Shown: piece by piece, positions 46,532 through 59,600 of the stretch
Layout: each line of letters begins with the position of its first letter
How positions within the stretch are numbered: the stretch's first letter is position 1
From: Bisporella sp. PMI_857
Taxonomy: Eukaryota; Ascomycota; Leotiomycetes; Helotiales; Helotiaceae
Reading direction: 5' to 3'
Assembly: GCA_021307315.1 (NCBI GenBank)
Contig: JAJSPD010000011.1
Coordinates: 992,001 to 1,056,000 of the forward strand
Length of the DNA stretch: 64,000 nucleotides
Notes under the pieces: generated by a model
What the model was told of the DNA's origin: nothing
The model's database searches: none
Seen by the model: only the letters and a program-made list of their open reading frames with translations
Position numbers and translations under genes: made by a program

Positions 46532-47203
46532 CTAGATCTCTGCACGATCAAATCCGCCAATTGGGTTGATCACTATGATTTCGAAAGGCTTAGTGATCAA
46601 CCCTTCAGTGGTCATGGTTGCAGTCGCTGCACCAAAGTAGGAGCTGCTCAAATGAGCATCGACCGTGGCTTGATCTTGGTCTATTCACACATGTTAGCTG
46701 TGCTAGATTGTCTGCAATATATGGGATGCGATGAGAGAAATCCACGTTGGGATAGTAAGGAGGAAGGAGAAGGTATTTTTTTTGCGATTTGAGAGATAAG
46801 ATAGGATTTGGTTGCAAGATGTGGTTTGGAACGCCGACAATGGGTTATAGGAAACATCAAAGGGCTTTGAAAAAGGAGGCATAATTACATGTTTCTTCGA
46901 AAAGGACGACGTTCTCCCCGGTTTGTGAGTCTACTTGTTCAAACGCTTTGTATTTTAGCTATCTCAATTAGCTCTTTTCGATAAATTGCTATATCACAAT
47001 GACAGAGCAGTCGGAAGAAGGAAACTTACCACACCTGGCTCGTTCGTATAGACTTGGTCTGCAAGATCAAGCAAAACTTCTTTGAGCTGTATAGTTTGGA
47101 GTCAGATTGTGCCCCAAAAATTGATTAGAACTCAGACACGAACGCGGCTCTCCTTGCCCGGAGTAGGGTTAAATATGGCAACAACTTGAAGAACTTGAGC
47201 CAT
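46532..47203 (-). CDS. ABM-domain monooxygenase, small four-exon gene
   Basis: Four small exons (47203..47138, 47086..47030, 46958..46889, 46680..46532) sum to exactly 114 codons, 113 aa. The protein starts MAQVLQVVAIFNPTPGKESR, continues LDLADQVYTNEPGVLKYKAF and VVLFEETYQDQATVDAHLSS, and ends PFEIIVINPIGGFDRAEI. This is the ferredoxin-like antibiotic biosynthesis monooxygenase fold: an N-terminal strand, the EPG turn, ETY before a helix with the DAH segment, and a last strand. Members are cofactor-free oxygenases or quinone-forming enzymes that act as dimers. Its position between SDR and FMO genes on one strand fits tailoring of a polyketide or other metabolite. No single exon is long enough to be seen as an ORF. 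Confidence 0.85.
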
Positions 47204-48637
47204 TGCTCTTACGGGAAGCATGTCAGGCAGTTTTTATGTCGATTGACAACTGATGTTTAGATTGTTTTGACTTGTTGTGATTGAGACTCAGAATTTATAC
47301 CGATCAAATTTGAATTAATAATTTAGTACTCGAAAGGATACATAATCAAAAGCGCATGTTTCTCTTTCCGCCTCCGCGCTAGGAAGGTGCTTTGCGCTAG
47401 GTCAATAGTCATTTTATAATCTCTGCATATAAGCAACAAGGGAGTTGTTATGTTACTGCATGTATTCATTGTAACACTCCCTGTTTGAAAATGACCCTAG
47501 TTAGTGCCTCACATTGCTTAGAACAATTGAATTAGCTCCTTACGCCTCTGAGTGTATTCCCCGGGCTTCAGATAGAATGCTGATATACAAGCCTTTGGGA
47601 ATACGTTCCAAGTCTGTGCCTTCCAACAGCATGATGAATATAACAACAGTGCAACACCAAGGTCGAAATTAACCGAGCATGATAATAAGCCACAAAAATA
47701 ACGCGAACAATACGGTTTTTAATTGGGTACTGCGAGATTTCAAACCGTTATAAGGCACAGAAATGGGCCAAAGTTACATAAATGGGCCAAAGTTACATCA
47801 TAGTGTATGTTCGGGGATTCGCTCGGCGACCGAGGCTATTCCACAGAACAAACTTTTCTTAGCCAAATACAGACGTGCGGCACCTAGACATCTACCACCA
47901 TAGAAATGCTGGATTTAGTTAGATTTAATTTCGTACTTTGCAGTTTACGTATAGGACTTTCTTGCGTTCTTGGATTACAAGCACGGGTCCCCCACCAAAG
48001 GGGAATACAAGGTTAATTTATTCCCTGCCGATATGTTCTGGTCCGTGCTTATATGCTTACGAGCTTGTTCGTGCCCTGACGCTTACGTGGACAAACTATA
48101 AACAAGAGTATGGTCTCCGCAAGTCTTGACCCCACACGGTCCCTGGCGAATAGTTGTTATGAAATGGGAATACGCGAAGCGCTCTCCGATATAATCCTAG
48201 TGCAGAAATTCTCATGCCCCCAGAACATTTTGGTCAACTTTAAAGAGGAAACAACGATTAACGGGGTCTCTAAGTATTGGTATAACTCATTAATTTCACA
48301 CATGCGCGTGGATACACGGCCTGAAGGCACGATTTTGCCACCCCCCCCCCCCGCCTTTTTTTTTTTTTTTTTTTTTTTAAAGCTCCAATCTACGAGATAT
48401 TCTAAAGGAGGCAGGGATATAAACAAAAAATGCCATTCCTTCTATCAAATACAAAATGATTCCTATCTACGAGATACATGTAAGTCAAGCCCTGAAATTG
48501 GAAGTGACACAATATAAGCAGTTCTCTAGAATGTATATCGAGGCAGTAAAATAAATAAATTGTCCCCAATTTCTCAGGTACTGCCTGTTACTTCAACCTC
48601 GCACCTCCACACTCCCCTTTTCTCCAAAGACCATATT
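47204..48637. other. Intergenic with long C and T homopolymers
   Basis: No gene supported. Contains twelve C at 48341..48352 followed, after gcc, by 23 T at 48356..48378. Tracts this long are slippage-prone and suspect in assembly. Confidence 0.5.
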
Positions 48638-50530
48638 TCATGTTTCTCTATCTTTTGATTTCTTGAATTCAAGGTATTCGTCTATGAAGCCGTTGAAATC
48701 CTCTGGCTTGTACGGCGAGAAGATTTCGCTGATAAAATTATTTTTGCGATTGGAATTTAGTCCCATATCGCGACAAAGCGAATCAAGATACTAAGATCAG
48801 ATTAGATTATCACTCCGCATATGCCTTGAAGCGATGATTGCCTTTACTTACCGGAAGGAAATCGAAGAGCGAGTACGGAGATTTGAGGCCCTGACTTAAA
48901 TACCTTTTTCGCGTCCACGCGTTCCATTCGCAAACCTCTTTTGCAAGTGTTTCGTCATTTGGTAGCTCTATCTCTCCCAGCAGATAAAGAATCCCCCAAA
49001 ATGACTGTATATCTGCTACAAGCGGTGTTTGTATGGTGTGAATCTGGCCTAGTATTATGATAGACCGATCTTCCCTTTGTGCACAACTCAGTGGTACCAC
49101 ACGACGGTAAAGCCTCCAAGATTGCTTTGGCTCTAAAAAATCCATGTGGGGATAATTTCGAGCAGGAGGCTTGGTTAGGAACGGAAGCTGGTAGTTTACA
49201 GACATTTCGGCAGCAGCATTATACTTTTTCCAGGGTATAGAATCTTCGATATCCAACCCTTTTGATTCACTAGAACATGGCAGACCAAGTTCTAGCTTGA
49301 GTGATTCTTCGAACATCTGGAAGTGATCGCCCCAGCCAGTGCACATCACTATGTAGTCAGCCTTGACTTGTTCAGCAGACTCGAGCGATAAAGTATTGTT
49401 TTCGATAGCCTCGATTTTGTCTCGCAGTACAGTAATGTCTCCATTGTGGATTTTCTCCCAAAAGTCAGGTAGAGTAACAAGCCCCACCCCCGAGTCGCCC
49501 CAAAATACACTAATATGGTTAGGTCAATGCCCAGTTCATAACAGCAAAAGGAAACACTTGCCTCTTTTCTTCAATATCTGGTTTCAGTAAAGAAACATGA
49601 TCCCCTTTATGGTAACCAGCGTGATGATGGCTCAGATAAGTGAGGGCATCCCAGAACATGCCAGTACACCAACGGCCAAGAACAGTTCGCTGGAAAAATG
49701 TCTGTAGTGGACTACCAACATTCAGTATAGATGGGCTGACATAGCTCATGAATCTAGTCGAAGAAACGCCAATGCTGCTCCAATATCCTAAGACTTTGCG
49801 AGGTATCAAAGGATGAGGCCCAGTGCCATCTGGACGGATGATCCAGATAATTTTCTTCCCTAGAGTCAGAAGCAAATGAACAGTATCATAGGCCGACTTT
49901 CTAGCTCCAACCACAACGACTGTTTTAGTGACCGGGTTTCTTAATGACTCAATAGACACTCCTAATTCTTTAGAGTGAATGATAGGGAGTGAAACATTTT
50001 GAGCGCGGAACTTGGGTATCACTGGGATGGAAGTAACCCCGGTTGCTACAATGAGCTTCACCGTCTCTAAGAGTACGATGCTTCCCATTGCATCACAGTG
50101 GAGTTTCCATCCTGTGGAACAGCGCTCTACCCCAGTGACCACAGAGGAGAAGCGTATTCGATGTAACAGGTTGTGGATTTCTGCATATTTCTGGAGGTAA
50201 TTGTAGATAGTGCTACCAGGAATCAGACTATCTTGTGGAGCTCCAGCTTCTGAATCCATTGGAGTGTCCGCATAGTTGAAGAAACCTATCGGTACTTGCG
50301 CAACAAGATTCGGGTAGAGCCTTTCTTTGCACCACACACCACCAGCTGTCGTGTTGGAGTCAATTATTAAGAGATTGGTTTGGGGCCGAAGGCGTAGATA
50401 ATTTCTCGCTGCGACTAAGCCATAGAATCCTGCCCCGCAAAACAATCAACTTCTATCGATAATGCTTTATGTTATGAAGGCTTGGTGGACTAATCATACC
50501 AGCACCGATTATCACTACATCATAAGGCAT
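48638..50530 (-). CDS. Flavin-dependent monooxygenase (FMO/BVMO-like)
   Basis: Four exons (50530..50500, 50429..49562, 49509..48852, 48790..48638) sum to 570 codons, 569 aa. The N-terminus MPYDVVIIGAG is completed across the first intron as GxGxxG (GAGFYGLVAA), the FAD site. A second dinucleotide site is TVVVVGARKSAYDTVHLL; the region YIVMCTGW matches the ATG/CTG motif of FMO-type enzymes. A GC-AG intron (49510..49561, GCAAGT donor) is needed to join exons 2 and 3. It inserts one oxygen atom using NADPH and O2: N- or C-hydroxylation or Baeyer-Villiger oxidation; substrate unknown. Divergent from the membrane protein gene at 51296. Confidence 0.88.
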
Positions 50531-51295
50531 TGCCGTGACTTGTACTATCACAGCTATACCGGCTGGTGAGTTTGCCGCCTACTTTCTATCGTTTGGACAA
50601 CAAAGGAGTTTGGGGTGCTAGCAGCGAAGAATAATACTATTCGCTTAATGGTTTCCGAGTCAGAATGTGGTCAACTCGATTGTCGCGTTGACATTATGAC
50701 AGATGCAGTAGTTCTTGATTTGTGTCCCGCCTTTGTGATTCTAGCCGCAGTATGCAGGCAAGTCCGTACCCCTCTCCGCTTCTTACTTAACGATCCCCAA
50801 TTTTATCCCCGCCGCAGCATCGCACGACGTCGCATTCCCCGAGCGTCCGGGCCCCCTTGCGGGAGCGGCCAATGTTAGAGCAGGGCCAAGCATGACCCCT
50901 TCCCCCTGGTAATCTACAGCGATTGCGACGACACATAGACTCAGCTTCCAAATTTAAGAAGGTTGTTCGGATAGCTAGTTGGCTGGCTGCAACCAAAGCT
51001 ATTGATGACAAATGCCCTTCATCTCTCGCTTCTCAGTATAGACACTCGCTTACCAGCGACACTAACATTATCAGCAGAAGCTCTTTATATATATTTCTAG
51101 TCTGCTTTACTGTAACTGTACTGGCGCCTCCTCAAATATACCGGTCTGAATATAAAATAATAATCAAGATATACGTATATACACATATTAGGCCACCATT
51201 TCTTGAGCCAGGATATAAGTATTCCTTCCAGATCGCATTATAAATTTTGCAATCTCCCCGCGCCATCCTGTTGCCATTGCTAGCCTGTGAGAATT
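50531..51295. promoter_or_regulatory. Divergent promoter region, FMO and membrane protein
   Basis: 765 bp between two divergent starts. A cttctcagtatagacactcg stretch and tatatatat near 51090 are possible core-promoter sequence for the plus-strand gene. No specific operator found. Confidence 0.4.
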
Positions 51296-52592
51296 ATGAC
51301 ACACTTTACAATTAGTCACTATTTTTTTACACTTGCGTTTCTGGCGGCGGGGCTGCTCTGGGGCATCAGTATATGGAATGGCACCATCAAAGCAATCCTG
51401 CTGGCAGTTTGGTATCAGAAGTTCGAAAATGGAGCTGCATTGCAGACCAATTACACTGGGCTTATAATATTCGACTTTCCTCTCTCTATCCTGGTAGCAT
51501 TCTTCTTCTCCAGCACAAACAACTCAGACAGAGGCCAGCAGCTCTTCACCATCGATGCATTTGCAACATTGCTACCTGCATATGTTTGGCTGTATGTAGA
51601 GAGTGCTCGAAAGATCAAAAAATCCCCCTCTATCGAGAAGTGAGTGAACAAGCATACCTTTCTATTAAATAGCTGTCCTAAAAGCGGCAAATAGTCCAAT
51701 TATATGGGTTGTACTTTGGCAGATTTTTGGCGCTGCCATACTGCTGCCTCTGTACTTTTCTCGTCACCTCCAGTGGCTGTCCGAACAGCCAGACGCACTA
51801 GCCGGCTCTCGTATTGCTTCGTCCAAGGCTTTACCAATTAGCTTTATCTCAGGCGCTGTTTTACCCACAGTAATTGCGACCATGTGGCCTTCCTGGGGGC
51901 TATTCGATTCACTTGGTCATCAGAAAATTCTGGCGGTATGGCAGTTAACTCCTGTGTGGGTTTCATTCATACAAATAGTCCTTGTTTGGATGTCTGATCT
52001 GGATGCGAATGATTTTTCCAGTAAATCAGCACAAGCGCAAGCTTCTGACGATGAAAATGCGGCGTGGTGGTCTCAGTTGTCCTACCTACTTGCGGCTGTA
52101 ATATCATTCGCAGGTCACGCATATGCTCTCGCAGCAATAGCCTTGTCTTTGGATCCCAGTCTTAATCTTCAAAGAACACATTTGCCGACCTTCTTTACCG
52201 GCTTACAAGGCTCACCGGATATCCTTACCAGAGGCCCATGGCTATTTCTGCAGTCAGACGCAATGATAATCTCGTTATCTAGCGTTTCGTGGGCGTATGT
52301 ATTGGTGTCGCGCTTAGCGGCAAGTCGCTCTGCAAAGTCTGGCGGCAAAATGTTGGCCGATTTGTTGCTATTACTAGCCGGTTTTGTCATTGGCGGAGCC
52401 ACTATCGGACCAGGTGCCATAGTGTGCGTTGCATTATGGTGGAGGGAAGGAGTATTACTAGAGCTGCGATTGGTGGCACTCGGCATACCGATCAAGGCTC
52501 ACGCTGAGGCTGGTTCCATGCATACGAATTCACGGCGGGAAGGGAAGTCCATCATCAGGCTGCGTCGCATACAAGGGAAACGCAATAGTTGA
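51296..52592 (+). CDS. Multi-pass membrane protein of a PKS-cluster-associated family
   Basis: Two exons (51296..51639 and 51695..52592) join in phase across a 55-bp intron to give 413 aa. Start at ATG 51296 (MTHFTISHYF). Roughly eight hydrophobic segments are present. Early blocks are GISIWNGTIKAILLAVWYQ and YVWLYVESARK; later ones are LWQIFGAAILLPLYFSRHLQW and ISGAVLPTVIATMWPSW. I recall such proteins as uncharacterised integral membrane proteins near fungal polyketide or terpenoid synthases, but no activity is known to me. It lies about 1 kb from the PKS, co-directional, so it is likely part of the same cluster. Confidence 0.65.
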
Positions 52593-53645
52593 CAGGACTG
52601 AGCTGCATGTCATTGCGCGGTTCTTAAAAAGTTGCTATACAATGATGCTATCGGAACAGGAGTAGATTTTAAGTTGCAGTTTAGCTCTTGTTGTCTTACT
52701 ATACATGTCTTGGTAATGCCAATGGCCATTGTTGCATTATTGGACCAGATTGCTCATTTGATACCTCGTATGAGTCATGTAACAAGATACAAACCTAGAA
52801 ATACAATCAGACTGGTCACGGTAATATCTTGGCTAAGATGCTGAATGTCTAGAACCCCGGTAGCACCCGCTATCGATGTTAGTGGCAACCTGGATAAATA
52901 ATCTTCGGCGTTGTTACTCGCTCCATGCTACCTAGCGATGCCCAGATACTTTAGCGTGGGACGTCTGTGCTTACTAGCTATTTAGGGTAAGTGCATTGAG
53001 TAAATCAAGGTTTATTGGGCCCCAGCGCAAGTGTCTCCACGCTGGAATATTACAAACAGCGGGAGAATCTAAATTATTAGTGAGCCTAGGATTGTTCACC
53101 CCTGGTACATGCATGTATAGGGAGTTGCCGATTTGTTGCTGCACAGTGCTGCGCAAGACTGCGTTGGATTTACCGAGGGGAATTGAAGGAGCATAATCAA
53201 TATTGCCAGCGGCGTAATCTGTGGACGTGAACTAAGTTCTGTGATTTTGATACATTTTTCTGAAATAGGCATTAGAGGTATTATCCTCGGGGTTGTCAGG
53301 GGGGCGGGGGGCTAAGAGGGGGGGGGGGGGGAAAGCACTGAAACCTCGATAAGTGCGACTTACTTACTATGCTACTTATATTACTCCTTAGAGATATACA
53401 TGTTCCTAAATCGAAATACTTAGGTAATACGGATATGTGACCGCGCAAATTGTAGGATATAACGCGAGTCAAAGTATCCTTTCTTATCTACTAGTCCCAC
53501 TCTCACCAAGCACTTTTTATATACTACCGTAGCTCCTATTTAAATATTTGTCTGTTGCAAGTGAAGTAAACACCATTCTCTTATGGTATTCGGCACCTCT
53601 ATACTTGGTACCGGAAGTTACAATATACCTTAGGCTTACAAAAAG
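52593..53645. other. PKS upstream region with 14-G run
   Basis: No gene supported. Contains a run of 14 G at 53318..53331 after other G-rich sequence; may form quadruplex structure or be an assembly artefact. The right end is the PKS promoter, with no clear motif. Confidence 0.45.
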
Positions 53646-56600
53646 ATGGGAGGCTCGCCTATTGAGCCGGTTGCGATCGTAGGGATGGGTAAGTTTGATA
53701 GCGTGATTCCTGTTCTCCGATGAATTATTGACAGTGGCCAGCATGTCGCCTTCCCGGAGGTGTGGATTCCGCCTCGTCGCTATGGCGGATGCTCATAGAG
53801 AAAAAATCTGCACAAACCCCAAGAGTTCCTAAGAGTCGATTTGATATTGACGCGTACTACCATGAGAACCTTGAGCGACCTGGTAGTTTTAATGTCCTCG
53901 GTGGTTACTTCCTAGACGGCCCTGCTGAGAACTTTGATCCTAGTTTCTTTGGCATTTCACCTATTGAGGCCATGTGGATGGACCCGCAACAACGCAGGAT
54001 ACTAGAAGTTACCTACGAGTGTTTTGAATCAGCTGGCTTGACACTAGAGGACATTTCGAATACTAACACAGCCGTATATATTGGGAGTTTCACGGCCGAT
54101 TACCAACAGATGGCGTTTAAAGAAACGGACTTCCGACATAGCTACGCTGCAACTGGAGTAGATCCTGGTATTATTAGTAACCGCGTGGGTAATGTTTTCA
54201 ATCTCAGGGGTCCTAGGTGAGTCTATGGCGGTGGTATCTCGGCTTTGATCTTTATGTCGCTGAACTCCCAGTTTTACTATCAATACGGCCTGCTCATCTT
54301 CGGTGTACGCTATCCACAATGCTTGCAATGCTTTAAGGAGTAGGGATTGCGTCGCCGCCCTTGCTGGAGGTGTGAATCTCATCCTAACAGTTGATCAACA
54401 CATGAATACGGCTAAGCTTGGCGTTTTGTCTCCAACTTCTACTTGCCATACGTTCGATGCTTCTGCAGATGGATATGGGCGTGGTGAAGGCGCGGGAGTG
54501 CTTTATCTTAAGTTACTTTCTGACGCTATTCGAGACAATGACCCCATTCGAGGTGTAATCCGTTCCTCGTCTGTGAATACGTAAGTAATAACTTTGCAAG
54601 CAAATTAGCCAAACTATTGAGGGTAACAAGATCTACACAGAAACGGGAAGGTCACCGGGATGGGAATAACCTATCCTAGCATCGAAGGTCAAGAAAGAGT
54701 CATGCGTGCAGCATACGAACGAGCTAACCTTGACCCATCCCAGACGATTTACCTTGAGATGCACGGGACCGGGACTCCCACAGGAGATCCGATTGAAGCA
54801 AAAGCCGTTTCAAATGCCATGAACGACACAAGAAGCAAGTACGCACCTTTATTTGTAGGAGCGGTGAGTCTGTTCGATGACTTTCCTACCCACGCTACTA
54901 ACAATCTTCAGGTCAAACCAAACATAGGCCATAGTGAAGCGGCTAGTGGAATCTTCTCAGTCATGAAGGCTGCAATGATGACAGAGACTGGAGTTATCCC
55001 TGGAGTATACGGATTTCAGAGACTTAATCCGGCGAGTAGGTGAAGCAAAATATAACATCTGCGTTGTTCCCTTTATTAGCGAATTAGGCTAATCGATGTA
55101 GTCAAAGAGGAAAGTTGGAATATTAAGGTCCACGCCGAAACAAAACCATGGCCTGAAAACTCTCTTATTCGGCGAGCGAGTGTTAATTCGTTCGGTTACG
55201 GCGGTACTAATGGTCACGTTATTGTTGAGGGTGTCAATTCATTATATCCATCATATCGACACGGCAAGATCAAAAAGGAGAGTTTATACGACAAGTCTAC
55301 ATCGAAGCCATTCTTAGTCACATTCTCCGCTCACGATAAAGCTACACTTGTCAGGAACATAGAATCACATTCAAAGGTTGCCCAAGATTATTATCTCATT
55401 GATCTTGTATATACTCTGAATTCAAGAAGGTCAAGGTTCAACCAGAGGGCTTTCGCAGTAGTTTCAGAATGCCACGGAAACTTTTCTCTGCCGTCCTTCA
55501 AGATCGGATCAACATCTCGAACAATACCTCAATTAGCTTTTATCTTCACAGGACAAGGAGCTCAATGGCCGCGCATGGGTGCTGAGGCAATGAAAGTCTT
55601 TCCATCATTTCTCCGAACTATCCGAGCATTGGACTGCATCTTGCAGAGTTTAAATCCTCCTCCATCTTGGAGAATGGAAGATGTCCTTTTAGCTCCAGCA
55701 GAAACAAGCCGCCTTCGCGATGCCGAGATATCACAGCCTCTATGCACCGGGGTTCAAATTGCTCTTGTAGATCTTATGTTAGAATGGGGAATTCTACCAA
55801 GCGTCGTTGTGGGACACTCCTCTGGCGAGATTGCGGCAGCATACAGCGCGGGACGGATCTCAGCTAGCGAAGCCATAATCGCTGCATTCTGTCGAGGATA
55901 TACTGTGCAGCACAATGCAGTGTCTGGTACGATGCTCGCAGCTGGGCTTGGAGTTGAGGATATCAGTAAATATATTCCAGACGTGAGCGACGTCGTTGTT
56001 GCTTGTATAAATTCTCCTAAAAGTGTCACGTTGAGTGGCTCTGTGACTAGTATTCAAGAGGTAAAGGCTCAGCTCACTGCAGATGGGGTATTCGCCAGAG
56101 AATTAAACACCGGAATGGCTTATCATTCACCACATATGGATGTCGTTGTCCCGGAATATGAGCAGCTCTACCTCACATTTGTTTCACAACTACACGATTC
56201 TGCACTTGACAAGAGATGCCCTCGAATAAGAATGATCTCGTCGGTAACGGGCAGAGAAATACACGAAGATAGTCTCTCGATCAGGTATTGGAGCGATAAC
56301 TTGAGAGGCCAGGTAAAATTTGACCAGGCAGTCACTGAAATGCTCGTGAGTGATGGACTGGAAACCCCCAAATACGCTATAGAAATCGGACCCCATTCGG
56401 CTCTCGCTGGACCTCTTAAACAGATATGGCAGTCCCTTGGTATTAAAGGCTTCGGCTACACCCCAACATTTGTCAGGAATACGGATAGCGCTCTTCAGCT
56501 CTTCAATTTAGCTGGAGAGCTTTTTCTCCTTGGTGCCTTAGTTGACTTAGATCTCGTCAACAATACCAACGCTATCAATGCAGTCAACTCAACTCCCGAG

Positions 56601-59600
56601 CTCCTCGTTGACTTACCACCTTATCAGTGGGATTACAAGAAAAAGTATTGGGCCGAGCCAAGTGCAAGCATGGAGCAACGTCACAAGAAATTTATGCGCC
56701 ATGATTTGCTTGGAAGTCGAATCCCAGGGCTATCAGAGCCAGTTTGGGGAAATAAACTTCGCCATAAAGACATTCCCTGGCTTATTGATCACAGTCTTGG
56801 CGGCTCAACCGTCTTCCCCGCTGCGGGATATCTGTCGATGGCTATTGAAGCACTCAGGCAAATACTAAAAGCGCAAGATTTTCAGTATAAAGGAATGCGT
56901 TTCCGCGATGTATCTTTCAAGCTCGCCATGATTATTCCGGATACAGATGATGGGTTGCAGGTCCAGCTTCGTTTACAACCGGTGCACAAAAGCAGCACTA
57001 GGTTGGAATCTGTTTGGTATTTATTCACAATCGAATCCTACACGGATGGGAGATGGACCGCTCATTCGGAGGGCAAGATTGCTGCAAATCCTATGCTCAG
57101 AGCACAAACTTCTGCAAATAAACCACCTGCATTCCTAGATAAGCTGACACAACATTCACGGAGCACAAGGTGGTATTCTTCTTTCTCACGAGTAGGTTTC
57201 AACTACGGGCCAAGTTTCCAAGGCCTCAATAACATTATGGCCACCAAGGGTTTTCATGGGGCTGCTGCAGATGTTGATCTATCCATTGAGAGCGGCCTTA
57301 TGACTGGAGAGTCGGATTATATTCTACATCCTACTTGTATAGATGCTTGTCTTCAGCTCATGATCATTTCAATCAATGAGGGGATTTATACAAGTATGCA
57401 ATTTGGTTCGGTTCCCATTAACATAGAAGAGGCTTCAATTTGGTTCCCAGAAACCGACATCACATCGAAGGGGAAAGCTGTAGCCTGGTCCAAAGGCTCC
57501 GGTCGCTATGCCATCAATAGCGCTCAGCTCAAAGGAGAATCAGGTTGCATTATTCTCGACATTAGGGGACTCAAAAGTGTTACTTATGAAGCTGCGGTCC
57601 CACCACAGGCGAATATTGTGACGAACGATCCAAAACCATACATGGAGACAATCTGGAAACCCGATATTTCCCGCCTTGAACCTGACCAACTCTGTCGGGG
57701 TTTCGGCCACGCCGCTCTGGCCGCCACAGGTTTGGAAATTCTGATTGAGCTTGTTGATTTATTGAATCATAAAGCATCCCCCAAGAATATCCTGTTGCTC
57801 GGTCAACATCCTGAGGCATTTGTCAAGAGCCTGCTCGATATTATGCCCTCAACCACATCTTTTACAATCTTTAGCGATAGCCTGGAGCATGCTGAGGATC
57901 CAGGAAGAGTACCCTTGTACGACAATAGAGTCATTGTCAAAAGTATACCCGACTTCAGTTCACTGGATTCTGCTCAATTTGAACCTGCGTCGCAAGACTT
58001 GGTTATAGTAAACAAGGCTATTACCAATCTGGCGATAGATGATATGGTGCCCCTCACCCAAAGATGGAGGAGCGAAGGGGGATATATAATCTATCATACT
58101 GATGGTGAATTTGGTGATGCTCTCCAGACAGCACTTTCAACTTACAGCTACCCACCCCGAGTACTTCGATTCAATTTAGGCGAAAACACCATGATTGCTT
58201 CTTATTCCGAGGAAACACACTTGAATGGAGAGGTCGCTCGCAAAGATGCTACTATACTTTCACTTAACAAAAGAACAACTTTGATGGAAAATGTGACAAA
58301 TCAAAACTTTGAGCATCAATTACGTCTCGTAGCCAAGGAACTCGGAGCCTTTGACCCTGGCGCCGACAGAACATTGATTATAGATGACCTTGAAGGCGCT
58401 ACCCTCCTGACCCTGAACGGCAGCTCATTCGAATCCTTGAAGAAGGTGCTTTGCTCCGGAACCCCAACAGTCTGGGTGACGGCAGGGGTCAATGAAGGCA
58501 AACGGACTGGCGGTTCTCTAGCTGTAGGCTTGATCCGAGCAATTCTCTCAGAACAGGCCAATGCCAAAATTGCGATTCTCGATGTTGATGTGGAAGAAGA
58601 TGTAGAAAATGTCATGAACGCGATCTTCGACACTATTCGCAAGCTAGAAAATGTGAATTCTGATACAGAAACCGAGATGTGGCTTCACAAAGGGAGGATC
58701 CATATCAGCCGCATAGTTTACAATACGCGATTGAGCGATCTTTTATCTAATTCACCAAAACCTAACAACACCTTGCTGACGACTACGAAAGCATTAGAAG
58801 GCACAGTTGTGAGCGGACAACTAGTATTTAATGAATTAAGCCGTATGGAAGAAACTCAGCTAGCGCCAGATGAAGTTGAAGTGCAGGTTTCGGTTTCGGA
58901 GATAGATCCAGCAGATTTTCAATCTCGGAGTCAAAAGGTACGGATAGTTGTAGGCCAAGTTGTTGCTATCGGGAAGAGCCTCAACAACTTACTTTTAGGC
59001 CAACGTGTTGTGGCTTACACCAACAAAGTATTTTCTACTAGGATGCGTGTTTCTCGCTCTTCCATATGTCCCATCGACATGTGTGGAGAAGATGTTGTAG
59101 CTAGTCTACCTAGAATCTGCGCTGTTTGGAACGCTGTTGTCAGGGCATCAAAAGCACAAAACGGCCAGCACATTTTGCTACTTCCAGCACCAACCAGCTT
59201 CGTTCAGGCTTTTATTAGTCTCAGTAAAACTGTTGGATACACTTATACACTAGTTGTGGACAACACGGAGGATGAAACCCATTATCTGGCCCAGGGGATA
59301 CCGCTTTCTGATATAATTCGGGTTTCGACGACAGAAATACCCTCAATTATCACGGAATTGATTCGAGACAAAGGTTTATCAAGCGTCATATCGCATGAGT
59401 TTTCTCCAATCAGTCAGGAAGTATGGCGGTATGTTCCAGCAAGGGCTATATTCGTGCTTCTCGATGGCAATATTCAGGAGCCACCCGACATCCTCCCGTT
59501 TACCAGAGGTGCAACATTTTTGTCGACAAGTATTGATATGCTGTATACGCATGATGAAGATGCACTTGGACATGTCTTGGAAGGGGCTATTAGTCATTTG

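Noticed and set aside
48110..48517. 135-aa frame through the C/T homopolymer
   Set aside because: Its length depends on translating poly-C and poly-T; no domain on either side.
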